From assembly GCA_011032825.1 (NCBI GenBank), contig JAADJZ010000010.1, forward strand, positions 930,001-994,000: a DNA stretch of 64,000 nt, given 5' to 3'. The notes under the pieces are model-generated. The model searched no databases and was not told where the DNA came from. It saw only the letters and a program-made list of their open reading frames with translations. The translations under genes were made by a program, and so were the position numbers. This document shows positions 34,693 to 46,233 of the stretch, one piece after another (the first letter of the stretch is position 1; the number at the start of each line of letters is the position of its first letter). Source of the stretch: Massariosphaeria phaeospora. Its lineage: Eukaryota; Ascomycota; Dothideomycetes; Pleosporales.

Positions 34693-35121
34693 TCAAAAAC
34701 TCGCCACGAACCTCCACCCAACCTCTCCCCCATCCCGTCCAGTTGCCCTCGTATCCCCCGCAATGACCATCTTCAGTTTATCACAATCCAACCAAAGTTT
34801 CTTATCCTCTTGCAAAGCCGGCTCCATGCCAGAAGTCGTGATCGCAGTGAGGTACCCTTCGCAATGCGGCTTATCCGCAAATGTATACACGGCGATTGCG
34901 TCGCAAGCAAAGCTCTCAGGTGTGAGGAGCTCAAAAGGGCCAAGCGGATGTCCAAATTGTTCCATACCACTATCAATGTAGTGTCGAGTGTAGGATAGTG
35001 GAAACTCTCGTCCAGTGATGGATCTTAAAAGTGGTATATGTATGGTCTCCCAACGGTGTTTGAATGCTTCGGGTGTGATGTCGGGTCTTCGTGTCATGAA
35101 GGCGATAAGGGTGTATGGCAT
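34693..35121 (-). CDS. EthD-domain protein
   Basis: One exon of 142 residues on the minus strand, start MPYTLIAFMTRRPDITPEAF. The sequence KHRWETIHIPLLRSITG and the following LSYTRHYID match the EthD fold (ferredoxin-like alpha+beta dimer), where the conserved opening is hxxhxxRxpgxsxexFxxHWexxH. Fungal EthD proteins include decarboxylases and cyclases of polyketide pathways, as well as many uncharacterised small proteins. No polyketide synthase or other pathway gene is nearby, so no pathway can be assigned. The upstream spacer to the nitrilase gene is only 265 bp, and both genes point the same way. Confidence 0.85.
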   Translation of the reverse strand: MPYTLIAFMTRRPDITPEAFKHRWETIHIPLLRSITGREFPLSYTRHYIDSGMEQFGHPLGPFELLTPESFACDAIAVYTFADKPHCEGYLTAITTSGMEPALQEDKKLWLDCDKLKMVIAGDTRATGRDGGEVGWRFVASF

Positions 35122-35882
35122 GATGGAGAGTAGCTGTTCAGGGTATCATAGAGTAGAATTCGGTATATACACTGAATTGATAATGCCTCTTGGGTACAGT
35201 TACGATATATACTACCACCAGTAGTCGGATTTCATTGCGCCGTGACGGAGTTAACTAAACCCCGCTCTTTCGCTACGGGATGTGTGCATAAACCAACAAA
35301 GCGTGCAGACTTGCTTGATATTGTTAACTCGCACTAGAACTGCCCACTGTGGTAAGACATGGCGTAGGTAGATGGGAAATAGTACTTCAAACGGACGGTA
35401 TGAGGCAAGATTGAAATAGGGATTACTGTTATGGGAGCAGACAAAAACTCGTATTGTCTTGCGCAGGAAAATGACGGGGTATCTACATATCGAAGGAGAG
35501 AAACTTGAACAGAGAGAGAGGAACCGATGCTCGAAAAGTACGTCAGCAGCTTGTATAGGTACTGTACCGTAATCGACCTACTGCTCTGAATGATACGATC
35601 CCAGTGGAGCATCACTGGTGAGATCCAATACAGGTCCTCTGACATGTTCCATGAAGCTACTGCTATGCAGCCTCTCGCGGTATCATGTCGCCTACCAAAC
35701 AAATCTTGATAGCGAGATTAGGTGCGCGAGCAGTTGTCTTTCGATGTAAAGCAAGGAAACCTTTTCCATGAAATGCCGAAATCTGCGTTCTACCGCTGCA
35801 CGGTAGGGCCAAATCGGACTGTATGGAGCGCTGTATCACGTATAGTCGTTTACAAGTAGTACCGCAAGACTCGGTAGGTCAC
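35122..35882. other. Intergenic stretch, nothing recognised
   Basis: Contains the promoter side of the EthD gene and the 3' flank of the RRM gene. The 122-codon ORF at 35334-35702 (minus) has no motif and poor composition. Confidence 0.5.
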
Positions 35883-37463
35883 TCAAGTCACGACGGCATC
35901 CGCCCAGATGTTGCCCACTGGAACGCCACTAGCATCGCACAGTTCACTGTCCGAATCGGTTTCGTTGTCAGATCCAGTGTCCAGGAGCTCATATCGATTG
36001 GCGACTGGCTTTGGTTTCAATGAAACAGACTGGGCGGGCATCTGGGCTTTCACGTATGGCCGAGGTAGAGCGGCAGCGCACTCATCAGGGTACCAGTCGA
36101 TGCGAAGACCCTTGTATGCCGTCCTTGACATCATGCAGGTGCGAGCGAACAACGCGTTGTGGATCGAGTTGAGCGAGATGAACGCATCGCCGTTCTTGAA
36201 GTTGATGTCGACAACAACGAGGTTATGGATGTGATCCAAATGATCCCGGATAACCGCCTCGGTAAGTTTGCCCGCGGCGCCCCGAACTACAAGATTTCGC
36301 GTCGCGCCATTGGCAATCTTGTTCCATACGTGGTGTGGCACATTGAACTGCCTGTCATTCCAGCGAAACTCGAGCTGATCATTGTTAGTTCAGACAGTGT
36401 TGGAGATTCGCCGGTGGACTCACTCGTTTTGTATGCACATAGATGTCATTCCGCTTCACGTATGCCAGGTACTCTGCAGCTCCTTCGACGAAAGATATGA
36501 TTGCTGTCTTGTCGTTGCGAAGAAATATGTCGAGGAGCTTCCCACCGCGCAGTCTGCTCACCAAGTCCTTGTGAGTCGTACGATCTGAGAGGTTGGTGAT
36601 AAGGATGGTCCGCTGGTCCTGCATCGGAGTACGATGGTGGGGAGATGATTGCACGTCCTCGTCCTTTGGCGGGGTATCAATGGAGGATTCAGGCGCGCCG
36701 TAGCTATGAACCCTGTTGTAGGAATGTTTCTGAGGCCTAGGAAGGAGTCCGTCGCCTACGGCAGTATTATCCGAGTCCGGCGATGTCTGGCCCAGGTGTG
36801 GGGTGTTCATAGTAGCGGTGGACCGCGGTCTGACTACCGGCTCGTCCCAAGTGCTGGCGGTGTCATGGTTGTATTCCGTAGAGTCCTCGTTATTGAGCCG
36901 GCTCTCTCCCGAGAGGAGTGTCTCCAAAGTATCCGCTGTAAGTCCGCCTCGAAATAGTGCATTCCTGAGTAGATCTAGCTGCAGTCAGTCCATCTGTCGT
37001 AGAAGCGACAATCGAATCCTGGCATCGGACGGCAGCGAGAGAAGTGGAGAATACGTACTGTACTCTCGTACGCCTTGAAGCTGTTGAGCAGATGTTGGTT
37101 AGCTTTGGAACACTGCAAGCAAGAAAGTAGAGAGGGAAGGTGGCTTGCTACAGCACACCTGGACAGGAAGAATGAAAGCGACGAGGGTGGGCAGCCATAC
37201 CAGGTACTCATGTTCCGCTTTCGATATGGTCACATTGGTGGACAAGCTAGGAGTAGTGTCGAATTCCTGCCCGGAAGTGTGCTATTGTGTCTGTCAGAAC
37301 GCGTCGCCCCCGTCTTGCGTGTCAGAGACTGCACATACAAATTCAGCGCTGCGAGCGTGATTAGCACTTGATCCAGTACGGCAGAGCACTCGCTTCCAGA
37401 TTGGGACACTCACCGACGCAGCAGGGCTTCGAAATAGGTTCTGCCTATGGTGACCGTCGCCAT
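35883..37463 (-). CDS. RNA-binding protein with RRM domains
   Basis: Six exons on the minus strand: 37463-37414, 37348-37339, 37266-37201, 37080-37059, 36974-36424, 36374-35883; total 396 residues. Exon 2 is a 10-nt microexon (codes AEF) and exon 4 is 22 nt. The start MATVTIGRTYFEALLRRAEF followed by TISKAEHEYLLLQGVREY is a pattern known from a fungal RRM family. A disordered Ser/Thr-rich part precedes the first RRM (RTILITNLSDRTTHKDLVSR ... AIISFVEGAAEYLAYVKRND). The second RRM-like unit begins ATRNLVVRGAAGKLTEAVI and includes GDAFISLNSIHNALFARTCM. The tail DTGSDNETDSDSELCDASG is acidic. The role is probably post-transcriptional regulation in nucleus or cytoplasm; targets cannot be inferred. 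All six exons join in frame with GT-AG borders; the tiny exons are the least certain part. Confidence 0.8.
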
Positions 37464-37947
37464 GGTGTCTAGGAGAAGAGGGTTAGTCCAGGCGAACAGG
37501 CCCTTTTGGCGGAGAGGGTGAGGGATTGGGCGCAGGTGCAGGTGTGTGAATTGCGGTAGGCTTGCTTGGTGGAGGTGTTTTAGCTACCCCGGCCGGCCTG
37601 CTATCGGCGGCCCGAGCGCTCTGCAGGGAAGGCGCGACACCAGATCTGCGGCCACAGACGCAGCCGCCGCCGACAGCGTTTGGCAGCGGCTACTGCAGCG
37701 CCGGACAAGGACACGCAGGACATGCGAGACTGGTTGAGGTCCGCCGTCTTCGCTGCTCGCCGCCGCCGCACTGCCAGACGACCTTTGCGACTCTTGCGGA
37801 GTTGGGCCTGTGGCACGCATGGGCGACCTCTCTGTGCAACTCGGGCGCGACCCGCTTGGCGCATCTGCTCGATACGGCGTAGCGGTGCGCGCCTGGGCAG
37901 CGCCCAATAATTGAAAGTTCTGGCGGCGTCATCGGCCTCCTCTGCCC
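37464..37947. promoter_or_regulatory. GC-rich divergent promoter region, RRM gene / BCS1
   Basis: 484 bp separate the two start codons. The block 37590-37900 is GC-rich and open in several frames on both strands, but the readings are Arg/Ala-rich and motif-free. Confidence 0.45.
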
Positions 37948-39475
37948 ATGGACCCCAACACACTCCCGGCATCGCAGCATGGCCGTCAACAGCTAGCGAG
38001 GCCCGTCACCGGTGAGGGCGGCGACGGCTTCAGCTCGTACTTTGCCCAGCTCACCGGAAATCCCTTCTTTACCGCCGTAGGCCTGCCCGTCCGCTGAATG
38101 GGACGTGTGCTCACCCTCGCCATAGGGCTTCGGCCTCGCAGCGCTTGCGACGGCGGCGCGTATCGGCCAGAAAGGACTCCAGCATGGCACGTCGCTGCTG
38201 CGGCGCCGCATGCTGGTCGATCTCGAAATAAACCACAAGGACGAGGCCTACCCTTGGCTGCTGTACTGGATGACGGCATTCCACAGGGCACAGCTCGCTG
38301 GCGCCCAATTGCCCACGGGCTCGCAAGTGCCCACGCAGCGCAGCCTTCTCTCGACACTGATCAAGCGATTCAATCCTCGCCTGCACCACCTCCAGGTGAG
38401 GACTACGCAACCGACGAACGGGCCCTCACACGCGGCACACTTCACCTTTGTCCCCGGCCATGGCAAGCACGTATTGCGCTATGGTGGCTCGTTCATCTTC
38501 GTCGACCGACAACGGGAAAAGGCATTCGACATGAGCACGGGCATACCATTCGAGACGATAACCCTCACCACCCTATACGCCCATCGTGGCATTTTCGAGC
38601 GCATCTTCGCCGAAGCGCACCAGCTCTACCAGCAGATGCAGGAGGGGAAGACGGTTATCTACACGTCCATGGGTCCATCGTGGCAGCCGTTCGGAGAAGC
38701 GAAGCGCAAGCGGCCTATTGACTCTGTCGTTCTGGAGCGAGGGGTAAAGGAGAGAATCGTAGAAGATGTACAGGCGTTCTTGAAAGCGCGCACCTGGTAT
38801 CTAGACCGCGGCATACCATACCGGAGAGGATATCTGCTCTATGGCCCCCCGGGCACGGGCAAGAGTTCTTTCATCCAGGCGCTAGCGGGCCACTTGGACT
38901 TCGACATCGCGATTCTTAACGTCAGCGAGCGTGGCCTCACGGACGACCGCCTGAACCATCTCCTGACCAAGGTACCGCGCCGCACAGTTGTGCTGCTGGA
39001 GGACGTTGACGTTGCTTTCCTGAACCGAAGAAAGCCTGGTGCCGATGGGTATTCAGGCGCAACGGTTACCTTCTCGGGTCTGCTGAATGCGCTGGACGGG
39101 GTCGCTAGTGCAGAGGAGCGCATCATCTTCCTCACAACTAATCACGTCGAACGGCTGGACGAGGCTCTGATCCGACCGGGCCGTGTTGATATGACCGTAC
39201 GGCTTGGTGAGGCCACGGAATATCAAGTCAATCAGTTGTGGGATCGGTTTTATGCGGGCGTCGACACAAGCGGCGACGCGAAGCAGCGGTTCATGGCGAA
39301 GCTCACTGGACTGGGGCTTGTGAACACGGTGAGCACTGCGGCGTTGCAGGGCCTGTTCCTGTATAACAAGGACGATGTCGAGGGCGCTATAAAGATGGTC
39401 GAGGGCTTGTCGGCCGGTAACAAGCATCGGGACAGTGGTCATGTAGATTTGCCAGGACATGTCGACGTCGGGTGA
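37948..39475 (+). CDS. BCS1: Bcs1-type mitochondrial AAA ATPase
   Basis: Two exons, 37948-38076 and 38126-39475, with a 49-nt intron; the product has 492 residues. Bcs1 is an inner-membrane AAA protein that translocates the folded Rieske Fe-S protein into complex III. The N-terminal segment with one transmembrane helix spans the splice (NPFFTAGFGLAALATAARIG). The Bcs1-specific domain follows (HFTFVPGHGKHVLRYGGSFI ... GIPFETITLTTL; KTVIYTSMGPSWQPFG). The AAA module has Walker A GPPGTGKSS near residue 283, Walker B VVLLEDVD near 331, FSGLLNALDGVAS and the arginine-finger segment LIRPGRVDM. Key residues are intact. The Bcs1 domain is slightly divergent from the common form, so a paralogue of Bcs1 with another client is possible. 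Transcribed divergently from the RRM gene. Confidence 0.92.
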
Positions 39476-39874
39476 GCGGGAGGTCGGAGCCACGGACAAC
39501 GTGACGTAAGACGGTTGTGCTTCTCCATAGCTGGGTATCTAGCCCTGTACGGTGTGTGTGTGCACATGATGTATGATAGCTGTAAGCTAGTAACAGCAAC
39601 CGATTATTGTTGCGGACATGTTTGCTCGAGGACGCTGGCAGACTCATGCAGTGTTGGATGCTGTGCAGCTGCGCGGACGCGCGAGACGCGCCCGACTTCG
39701 GAATTGCATGGCAGTGTGCATGCAGATGTCGAACTTGGCGCCCGGGCTGCGCTGTGCAAAGGGCGGATCTAGCCGGAATTGAATCTTATCTGATCATCTG
39801 GCCGCAATCTCCTAACTGCATTCGACGGCTATGCCTCCTCTGCGCGCCCATGCCGCCAGTTCGTAGATGTACAT
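39476..39874. other. Short intergenic stretch
   Basis: BCS1 3' flank and promoter region of the OPT transporter. No feature recognised. Confidence 0.5.
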
Positions 39875-42800
39875 ATGGGGCCCCAAGCCCACTTGCCGGG
39901 CCAGCTGGCTCAGGTTCGACGTCAGCAGTCCCAGACCGCTGCTTCCTCGTCCCGCGCTCGTGCTAGTGACGCCAAACCCGCGACTCCTGCCACCTCCACC
40001 TCCACCTTCGAGCTTCATGTCCTGCCTGAAAAAGTAACGAGCACAGCCCCAGCCGAGCCCCAAATTCATGACGTTCGCGAAGAGGGCGGCCTGTCTCCAG
40101 AGCACTCTTCCGATTCCACCGACAGGGAGGAAATGTCACGCGCCCCTCTACTTGTGCGTTCGTCACCCGCGCAAGGGACGGGTTCCTATAGCGGGCTGCC
40201 CATGTTCATGAGCTCGAGCCCTGATGAGTCTGACGGCCAAGTGGCCGCAGTCCGGAGACCAAGCAAGAGCAAGGCGAGGAAAAAGAGCAAACTCAGACCC
40301 AGCGAGCCATTGCAGCCCAGATCATCAGCGAACCGGAGCCAGGACGAGTCGAGTCGGAGCGAGCCAGTTTACAGGAGTTCGCACAGGCGGCGCAACACCG
40401 AAGATGCAACTGGAATGACGCTCGACGAGGCGCTCGAAGGGCAAGAGGCGTCTGGTTTGGAGTTGCAGTTTAATGCTACTGGTGTGAACCCCGTAGCGGC
40501 AGGCATGTCGCAAGTGTCCAAGAGGCCGCTGGTGTTCGAGAGTAGTACCGGTGTTGAGTCTTATGACGACGAAGAGAGCTCAGAGGGTGACGAATTTAGT
40601 GAGGATGGACACGACAACGGACCTTCGGACGACGAACCTTTAGACGATTCACCCTACTCCCAGGTGCGCGCTGCGGTATCTCCAACCGACGAAGTTTCAT
40701 TGTCTATTGACACCCCTCGCATGTGGATACTGTCCATGTTGTTTGCCGTCCTGGGCTCTTCCACCAACTTATTCTTTTCGTTGAGATACCCGAGTGTTTC
40801 CATCACTCCGCTTATAGCTCTTTTGCTCGTTCATCCCCTCGGTCTCTTATGGGACCAGATTCTAAAGCGTGCAGGTGATCCAGATGAGACTTTCGTGAAC
40901 GGTGTGCTGCAGCCTGATACCAAATCAGCCAACTGGAACGGTAGCAGGCAGAGTTCTGCGTCAGCTATGTACAAGGCGAACTCAAATGTTGCCTTGAGGC
41001 GACGGCTGCGCCTTTGGCTTGCGCAAGGCCGCTGGAATGCGAAGGAGCATTGCTGTGTGTACATTAGCAGCAATGTGTCATTTGGATTCGCGTTCGCTAC
41101 AGATGTTAGTAGTACGCGTGAAGCCATGAGTAACATATGTGCTAACACTAATGTAGGTCATCGTTGAACAAACTAAATTTTACCACCAAGATCTTGGTGT
41201 TGTGTACCAAGTACTACTTACCTTGTCGACACAAATCCTCGGGTATGCGCTTGCTGGACTTACACGTCAATATCTCGTTCGACCCAGCGGAATGATATGG
41301 CCTTACACTCTTGTCTCGACCGCTATGTTTACTACCCTGCACAAGGATGAAAATAAACCAGCTGACGGATGGACGATATCACCGTCAAAGTTCTTCCTGG
41401 TCGTTTTCAGCGGCTCAGTTGCATTCTACTTTCTTCCAGGCCTTCTCATGCCAGCGTTGAGTTACTTTAGCGTTATCACTTGGTTCGCTCCGAAAAACGT
41501 CGTTGTGTCTAACTTTGTGGGTGACGCGTCGCCACAGCAATATACTTCTGCTAACTCCTACAGTTCGGTATTGCATCAGGGCTTGGCATGTTCCCAGTCA
41601 CTTTTGACTGGGCACAAATAGCATATATAGGCTCTCCGTTGGTCATGCCCTTCTGGGCGGCGCTCAATGTGGTTATGGGGCTAGTCGTGGTCATGTGGAT
41701 CATTGCTCCGCTGATGTGTACACAATCCCAGCAGCAATGCATATGTGCAATACGCTGACAGTGTCATAGATTACCGGAACGTAATGTTCTCGTCCTATAT
41801 GCCCATACTATCTGCTGCCGTTTTTGATAACACAGGGAAACCCTACGACGTAAGCAAGATATTAACGCAAGATTTTCTTTTCGATGGGGAGGCATATGAG
41901 AAGTATAGTCGAGTTTTCTTGCCCATCACATACGTCCTCAGCTATGCGGTCCAGTTCGCCGCCCTCACCGCTTTGATCTCTCATACTGCACTCTGGCACG
42001 GAAAGGACATATGGAGGCAGTGGCGTCGCTCGTGGGCCGAGATTCGGAAGCAACCGTCAGCGGACTATGAACCATTATCAACTACGTCAAGAGGCGATGG
42101 TCATTCCACATCTCGGAGGAGGCATAGAACAAGTACCATGTCAGAACCCGATCTTGAAGATCTGCTTACTACAGAAGACGTCCATAACCGTCTAATGCGG
42201 AGATATACGGATGTCCCGATATTCTGGTACATGTCGACAGGTATTGTCATGACTGCCGTTGGCATATTCGTCGTTGAATATTACCCCATTCATCTACCGT
42301 GGTACGGTCTGCTTCTGGCACTCGGGATGGGTGGCGTTCTCTTTATCCCCATTGGCATTGTAATGGCGATTACTGGTCAGCAGAGCAGCATTTACCTGAT
42401 TTGCCAACTGGTTTGCGGGTCTCTTTTTCCAGGCCGCCCTGTCGCAAATATGGTCTTCACGACATACGGATATATCACCTCCACGCAAGGTCTCAAGTTT
42501 GCTTCAGATCTCAAGCTCGGTCATTATATGAAGATCCCACCCAAGATTCTTTTCAAGCTCCAACTTTTGGCAACCGTCATATCTAGCCTTTCACAGATTG
42601 GTGTACTGAATTGGATGCTCGCTTTCGTACCTGGTATCTGCACCCCCTCCGCCATAAATGGCTTCGTTTGCCCGATCGCCCGTGTGCACTTCAACGGAAG
42701 CATACTGTGGGGCGTAGTAGGCCCAGCAAGATTCTTTGGCCCCGGTGCTCTCTATCGACTTCTCATCTGGGCTTTCCCGGTCGGCTTGCTAGCCCCGATC

Positions 42801-43246
42801 CCATTGTGGCTAGCAGCACGCAACAACCGGGCTTCCATACTGCGAAAAGTCAACCTCGCCGTTGTGTTTGGCAGCCTGAGCTGGATCCCGCCAGCCACGG
42901 GTCTCAACTTCTCGGTTTGGGCGATTGTATGCTACATCTTTAATTACGAGATTAAGAATCGGAAGAACGCTTGGTGGAAAAAATACAACTTGACTTTGAG
43001 CGCGGCGCTGGACTCGGGTCTCGCTCTGGGCGTTGTGGTCATTTTCTTCGGCATTGTGTATCCAGGGTGGATGGATAACTTCCACTGGTGGGGTACGGAA
43101 GTCTACAAGCAGGTAAGCAGGTTCTTCTCGAAGCGAATTTTGTTGGTGCGTCCTGGCTGACACTATTACTTTAGGGCTGCGATTGGCAAGCGTGCTCGTA
43201 CAAGACTGTGCCCGAGGGAGAAACGTTTGGGCCGCGCGAATGGTGA
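39875..43246 (+). CDS. Oligopeptide transporter (OPT family)
   Basis: Five exons: 39875-41104, 41157-41516, 41564-41717, 41770-43112, 43175-43246. Introns are 47-62 nt. The product has about 1052 residues. OPT proteins are proton-coupled plasma-membrane or vacuolar importers of small peptides, glutathione or metal chelates. The OPT signatures are present: WNAKEHCCVYISSNVSFGFA, FDWAQIAYIGSPL, YYRNVMFSSYMPI, VFDNTGKPYDVSKIL, TSTQGLKFASDLKLGHYMKI, CPIARVHFNGSILWGVVGP and WIPPATGLNFSVWAIV, with many hydrophobic helices. The first about 290 residues before the first helix are hydrophilic, Ser/Asp/Glu-rich and contain acidic runs such as DDEESSEGDEFSEDGHD; this is longer than in most family members. 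Exon 3's TAG acceptor (41769) was chosen because it restores the YY-RNV block. Substrate cannot be predicted. Confidence 0.93.
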
Positions 43247-43829
43247 CGCATCTGACATACATGTTGTTTCGTTGCATGAGGTTGAGGAGTTTTGTGCTTT
43301 TCACATACGCATTGTGGTTTAGACCGTGCATTTAGAGTTCTGCGGTACGCATCAAGGATAGGGTGGGCAATGTTGCTACGTAGCCGATGAGTTGTTAACC
43401 AGTGCTTTTGATATTCCTTGTCATCTATCTATGATTTTACTCCGCTCAACTACCCGTATGTCTCTGGTCTCCCGTCCACAATTCGCCGGAGTGCTAGCAC
43501 GCCACCGAAAATGGCCACAGCTTGAAAAGTAACAATAGTGCGCTTTCAAATTTGGCATTCAAATAGTGTTACGGGAACTCATGCCTGTTATCATTACCTA
43601 ACATCTAACGGCTTTCGTTAGTAGTGCAGGTTCACAAATGAATAGATTTACATAATGTACTCAGATCCGCGCCATACTAGAAAAAAGAATGCACACGAGT
43701 GCTCGGCACTCAGACAAGGAGTTAAGAGAACAGACTATGTACACCCACTATACTATGCACCCGCATATCAGTAGATCATCACCGTCCCCCCCTCCCCTTC
43801 CCCCCCAAAAAACAAAAACAAAAAATAAC
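43247..43829. other. Intergenic stretch between convergent transporter and tRNA genes
   Basis: OPT 3' flank; near 43787-43806 there is a C-rich plus-strand tract. The A-rich part next to the tRNA acts as its terminator on the other strand. Confidence 0.5.
43807..43825 (-). terminator. RNA polymerase III T-run terminator
   Basis: Reading the minus strand, a run of six T lies four bases after the tRNA discriminator base, followed by T5 and T6 runs split by single G. This is a typical Pol III stop and supports the tRNA call. Confidence 0.75.
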
Positions 43830-44083
43830 TGGACACGCTGAGACTCGAACCCAGGTCTCCCGCTTCACCCAACCCCAGCCCAGCCCACGTCCCCTAATCA
43901 CGCATCAGCTGCCTGCTTCGGATCTGCGTACTGTGCCTTCTGTGTCAACCTCCCGCTGTTCGGTGTCAAAGTCTTTGTCTGTCAAATTGCCTTCGCAGCT
44001 CTGACTAAAGACCGTGGCACTGAACTGGGTGTGCACGATGGGTCGTTTTGGGAGCGGGCGCCTTACCACTAGGCCACACGTCC
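43830..44083 (-). tRNA. tRNA with a roughly 180-nt intron; anticodon CCC (Gly) or CCA (Trp)
   Basis: On the minus strand the 5' half (44083 downwards) has acceptor strand GGACGTG, TG, a perfect D stem GCCT/AGGC around AGTGGTA (A-box), then CCCGC and loop TCCCAAA. The 3' half (from about 43870 down) has GCGGG pairing perfectly with CCCGC, a 4-nt variable loop AGAC, T arm CTGGG-TTCGAGT-CTCAG (B-box) and acceptor CGTGTCC (two G-U wobbles), with discriminator A. The halves are separated by about 180 nt. Near the intron's 3' end, TTGGG can pair with loop CCCAA, the usual anticodon-intron helix of eukaryotic pre-tRNAs. With the perfect stem the anticodon is CCA (Trp) but position 33 is C; reading the loop as CTCCCAA gives U33 and CCC (Gly) with one stem mismatch. 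It could also be a decaying tRNA copy. Confidence 0.75.
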
Positions 44084-46233
44084 TTTTCTTGACTGTTTTA
44101 TGGGGTGAGGCGCGGTTGGCGGGTATATATGGATTGGGTTGGGGGGGAGGGGGAAAGGAAAGGCGGTAAGAGGGAGTAAGGCGGGGGAGAGGCGGTCAGG
44201 TTCACGTGCGTTGGGGCTCTTGGTTTGCTAGTACTTGGGGTCTCTACGAAAGGTGAGATAGACACTAAAGAGTCGCAGGTTAAACTGCGTCTATATAATT
44301 ATTCTAACATGTGTGGAATGTGCACGGTATGTATTTACTTTTAGATATATTGATTCTCAAACGCTATATAACTGCGGTGGTATGAACTAGACGAAATGAT
44401 ATCGAGGCCGGCTACTGTTTATAATCCAAATCCCAGAGACATCCACCGATATGAACCACTCTTTACGATTACAGGCGTAGACACTACGGAATTTAGCTAT
44501 GGTGCATAACAGACGTGCTCAAAATACTAATACGATTTATCACCTACTGCCAAACAAAACTAACTAGATATGAGGCCTAGCTCTACAGATTCTGCGTGAG
44601 CTGTGGATTGGTTTGTTTAGGAGCCCTTCCAACACCTATATTCCGCGGCGAACTATCAACAGCAGGGCTATCATTCCAAAGACGTGATGAAACTGAACTC
44701 ACGGATATCAGAGGCTGGGAATATGCCCCAATACTCCATTTCGGTGGTTGCTCTGCGCTCGCGTATGAAATTCTGCGTTCATGCCCTATGGCTTGGATAC
44801 TCTTGTTTGCGGCTATGGGTTTGTGCGAATGTTTACGCAAGAGGAACATGCAATTTGAGACATAAGAGGTTAATTCGCCTTGGTGTAGTGATACCTTGTC
44901 CGCGCCTCTATATTTGATGGTCACTAGGGGCTCGTGGCTCTGGGCCCGACGAAATCCTCGGGAGTATAGGAAGTCCAACACAGCACAAGAGTCCCTTAAA
45001 GCACTTGGAATGTATGGGAAAGACTGACCCGAGCAGTTGTGTAGATGGTGGCAAGGATATCAAAGGATATGCAGGTGAGAGGGTTCTTGGCATGGTGTTT
45101 GGTAGTGTAGTCTTCCCGGTCTGGTTAAAGAGATGCATAGCAGACTGATACTAGATCGATCTTGTCATCTTTCTGAGTAATAGCCCTCTGTCAGCTAGCG
45201 GCTGTCGATCAGATCAGTCCATGCTGGCGGGTTTTTCGCGGCGATAACTATGATAGGTTAGCTGGCTACGGTGTCTCACAAAACACTACTCCGCTGCTGC
45301 TCTTGGTATCGACATAGTGTTATCCTAATTCAAGAACCGAGAACGCAGTGGTCCGATTTGAGTCGAGGTAAGCATCTTCAAATCGGACTAGAAACTTGAC
45401 GATAATAATGATGATTGTGGGGTCCAGACTTCAAGTCAACGAGAACCAGGTTTTCGTTATGTACGTTAGACTAGCCTCGCGGAATAAAGTCTGCATAGAT
45501 GCTTGTACGCTACAAGAAAGAGTACGATGGTCTAGACTGTACCTAGGTAGTCATCTCGATTTCTCGATCGAAACCCACAGATCATGCTCTGCACACTGTG
45601 AGCTAGTGTCGCGTCACTCGTCGCCACAGCCCTAGCGTGACGTTGCCGTACTGAGCAGACGTCGAACGGAGGTGTGCGCGTCGTCGATAAGCCCACGGTG
45701 AGCTGACACGGGAAGTGAGTGGTTGTCTCGTACCATTTCCTGGCTCCCCGGCAGCACGAATCCGGACCGTGAACGGGTCTCATCTCCCCACGTTGGTGAA
45801 GGCGGTGAGACGGGTGGAGGGCAGCCGGCGGCGGCGATTGGTGCGGATGCACTTCACCATCCGTCAATGCACGAAGATGAGAGATCGTGGGTGGACTAGC
45901 GCGGTCACGTGAGACGCTCGGCCTTCGGAACGGGGCTGTTCCTGACAGCGGCAAAGTGGTGCGCTCCCTGGACGACATGGCGGCATGGCGGATCGGCGCC
46001 GCATCAACCACTCCAGAATAAAAGGGTCCGCGCTCGCTTTTTCGCCATCCCTCCTTCACAGGACGCCGCTCTCACCTCTGTCCCTGCCGGCCTCGCCTTC
46101 AATCCCACTGTGCAGCCACACGCTCTCTCATTGCGATCGCGCGCCGCCACAATGTACGAACCAAGCACCTTCCGCGTCTCCTCTTCACCGCCTTGCTAAT
46201 CTGCCTAGGAACGCGACCACTCTCCAGTCGCCA
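44084..46233. other. 2.1-kb stretch, nothing recognised
   Basis: G-rich around 44140-44190 upstream of the tRNA; otherwise short ORFs on both strands (up to 175 codons at 45532-46059, minus) without motifs. The last about 250 bp form the ERG25 leader. Confidence 0.5.

Noticed and set aside
38098..38721. 207-codon plus-strand ORF
   Set aside because: Overlaps BCS1 exon 2 in another frame and has no motif.
45532..46059. 175-codon minus-strand ORF upstream of ERG25
   Set aside because: Arg/Ser/His-rich, no motif, and located in the ERG25 promoter and leader region.
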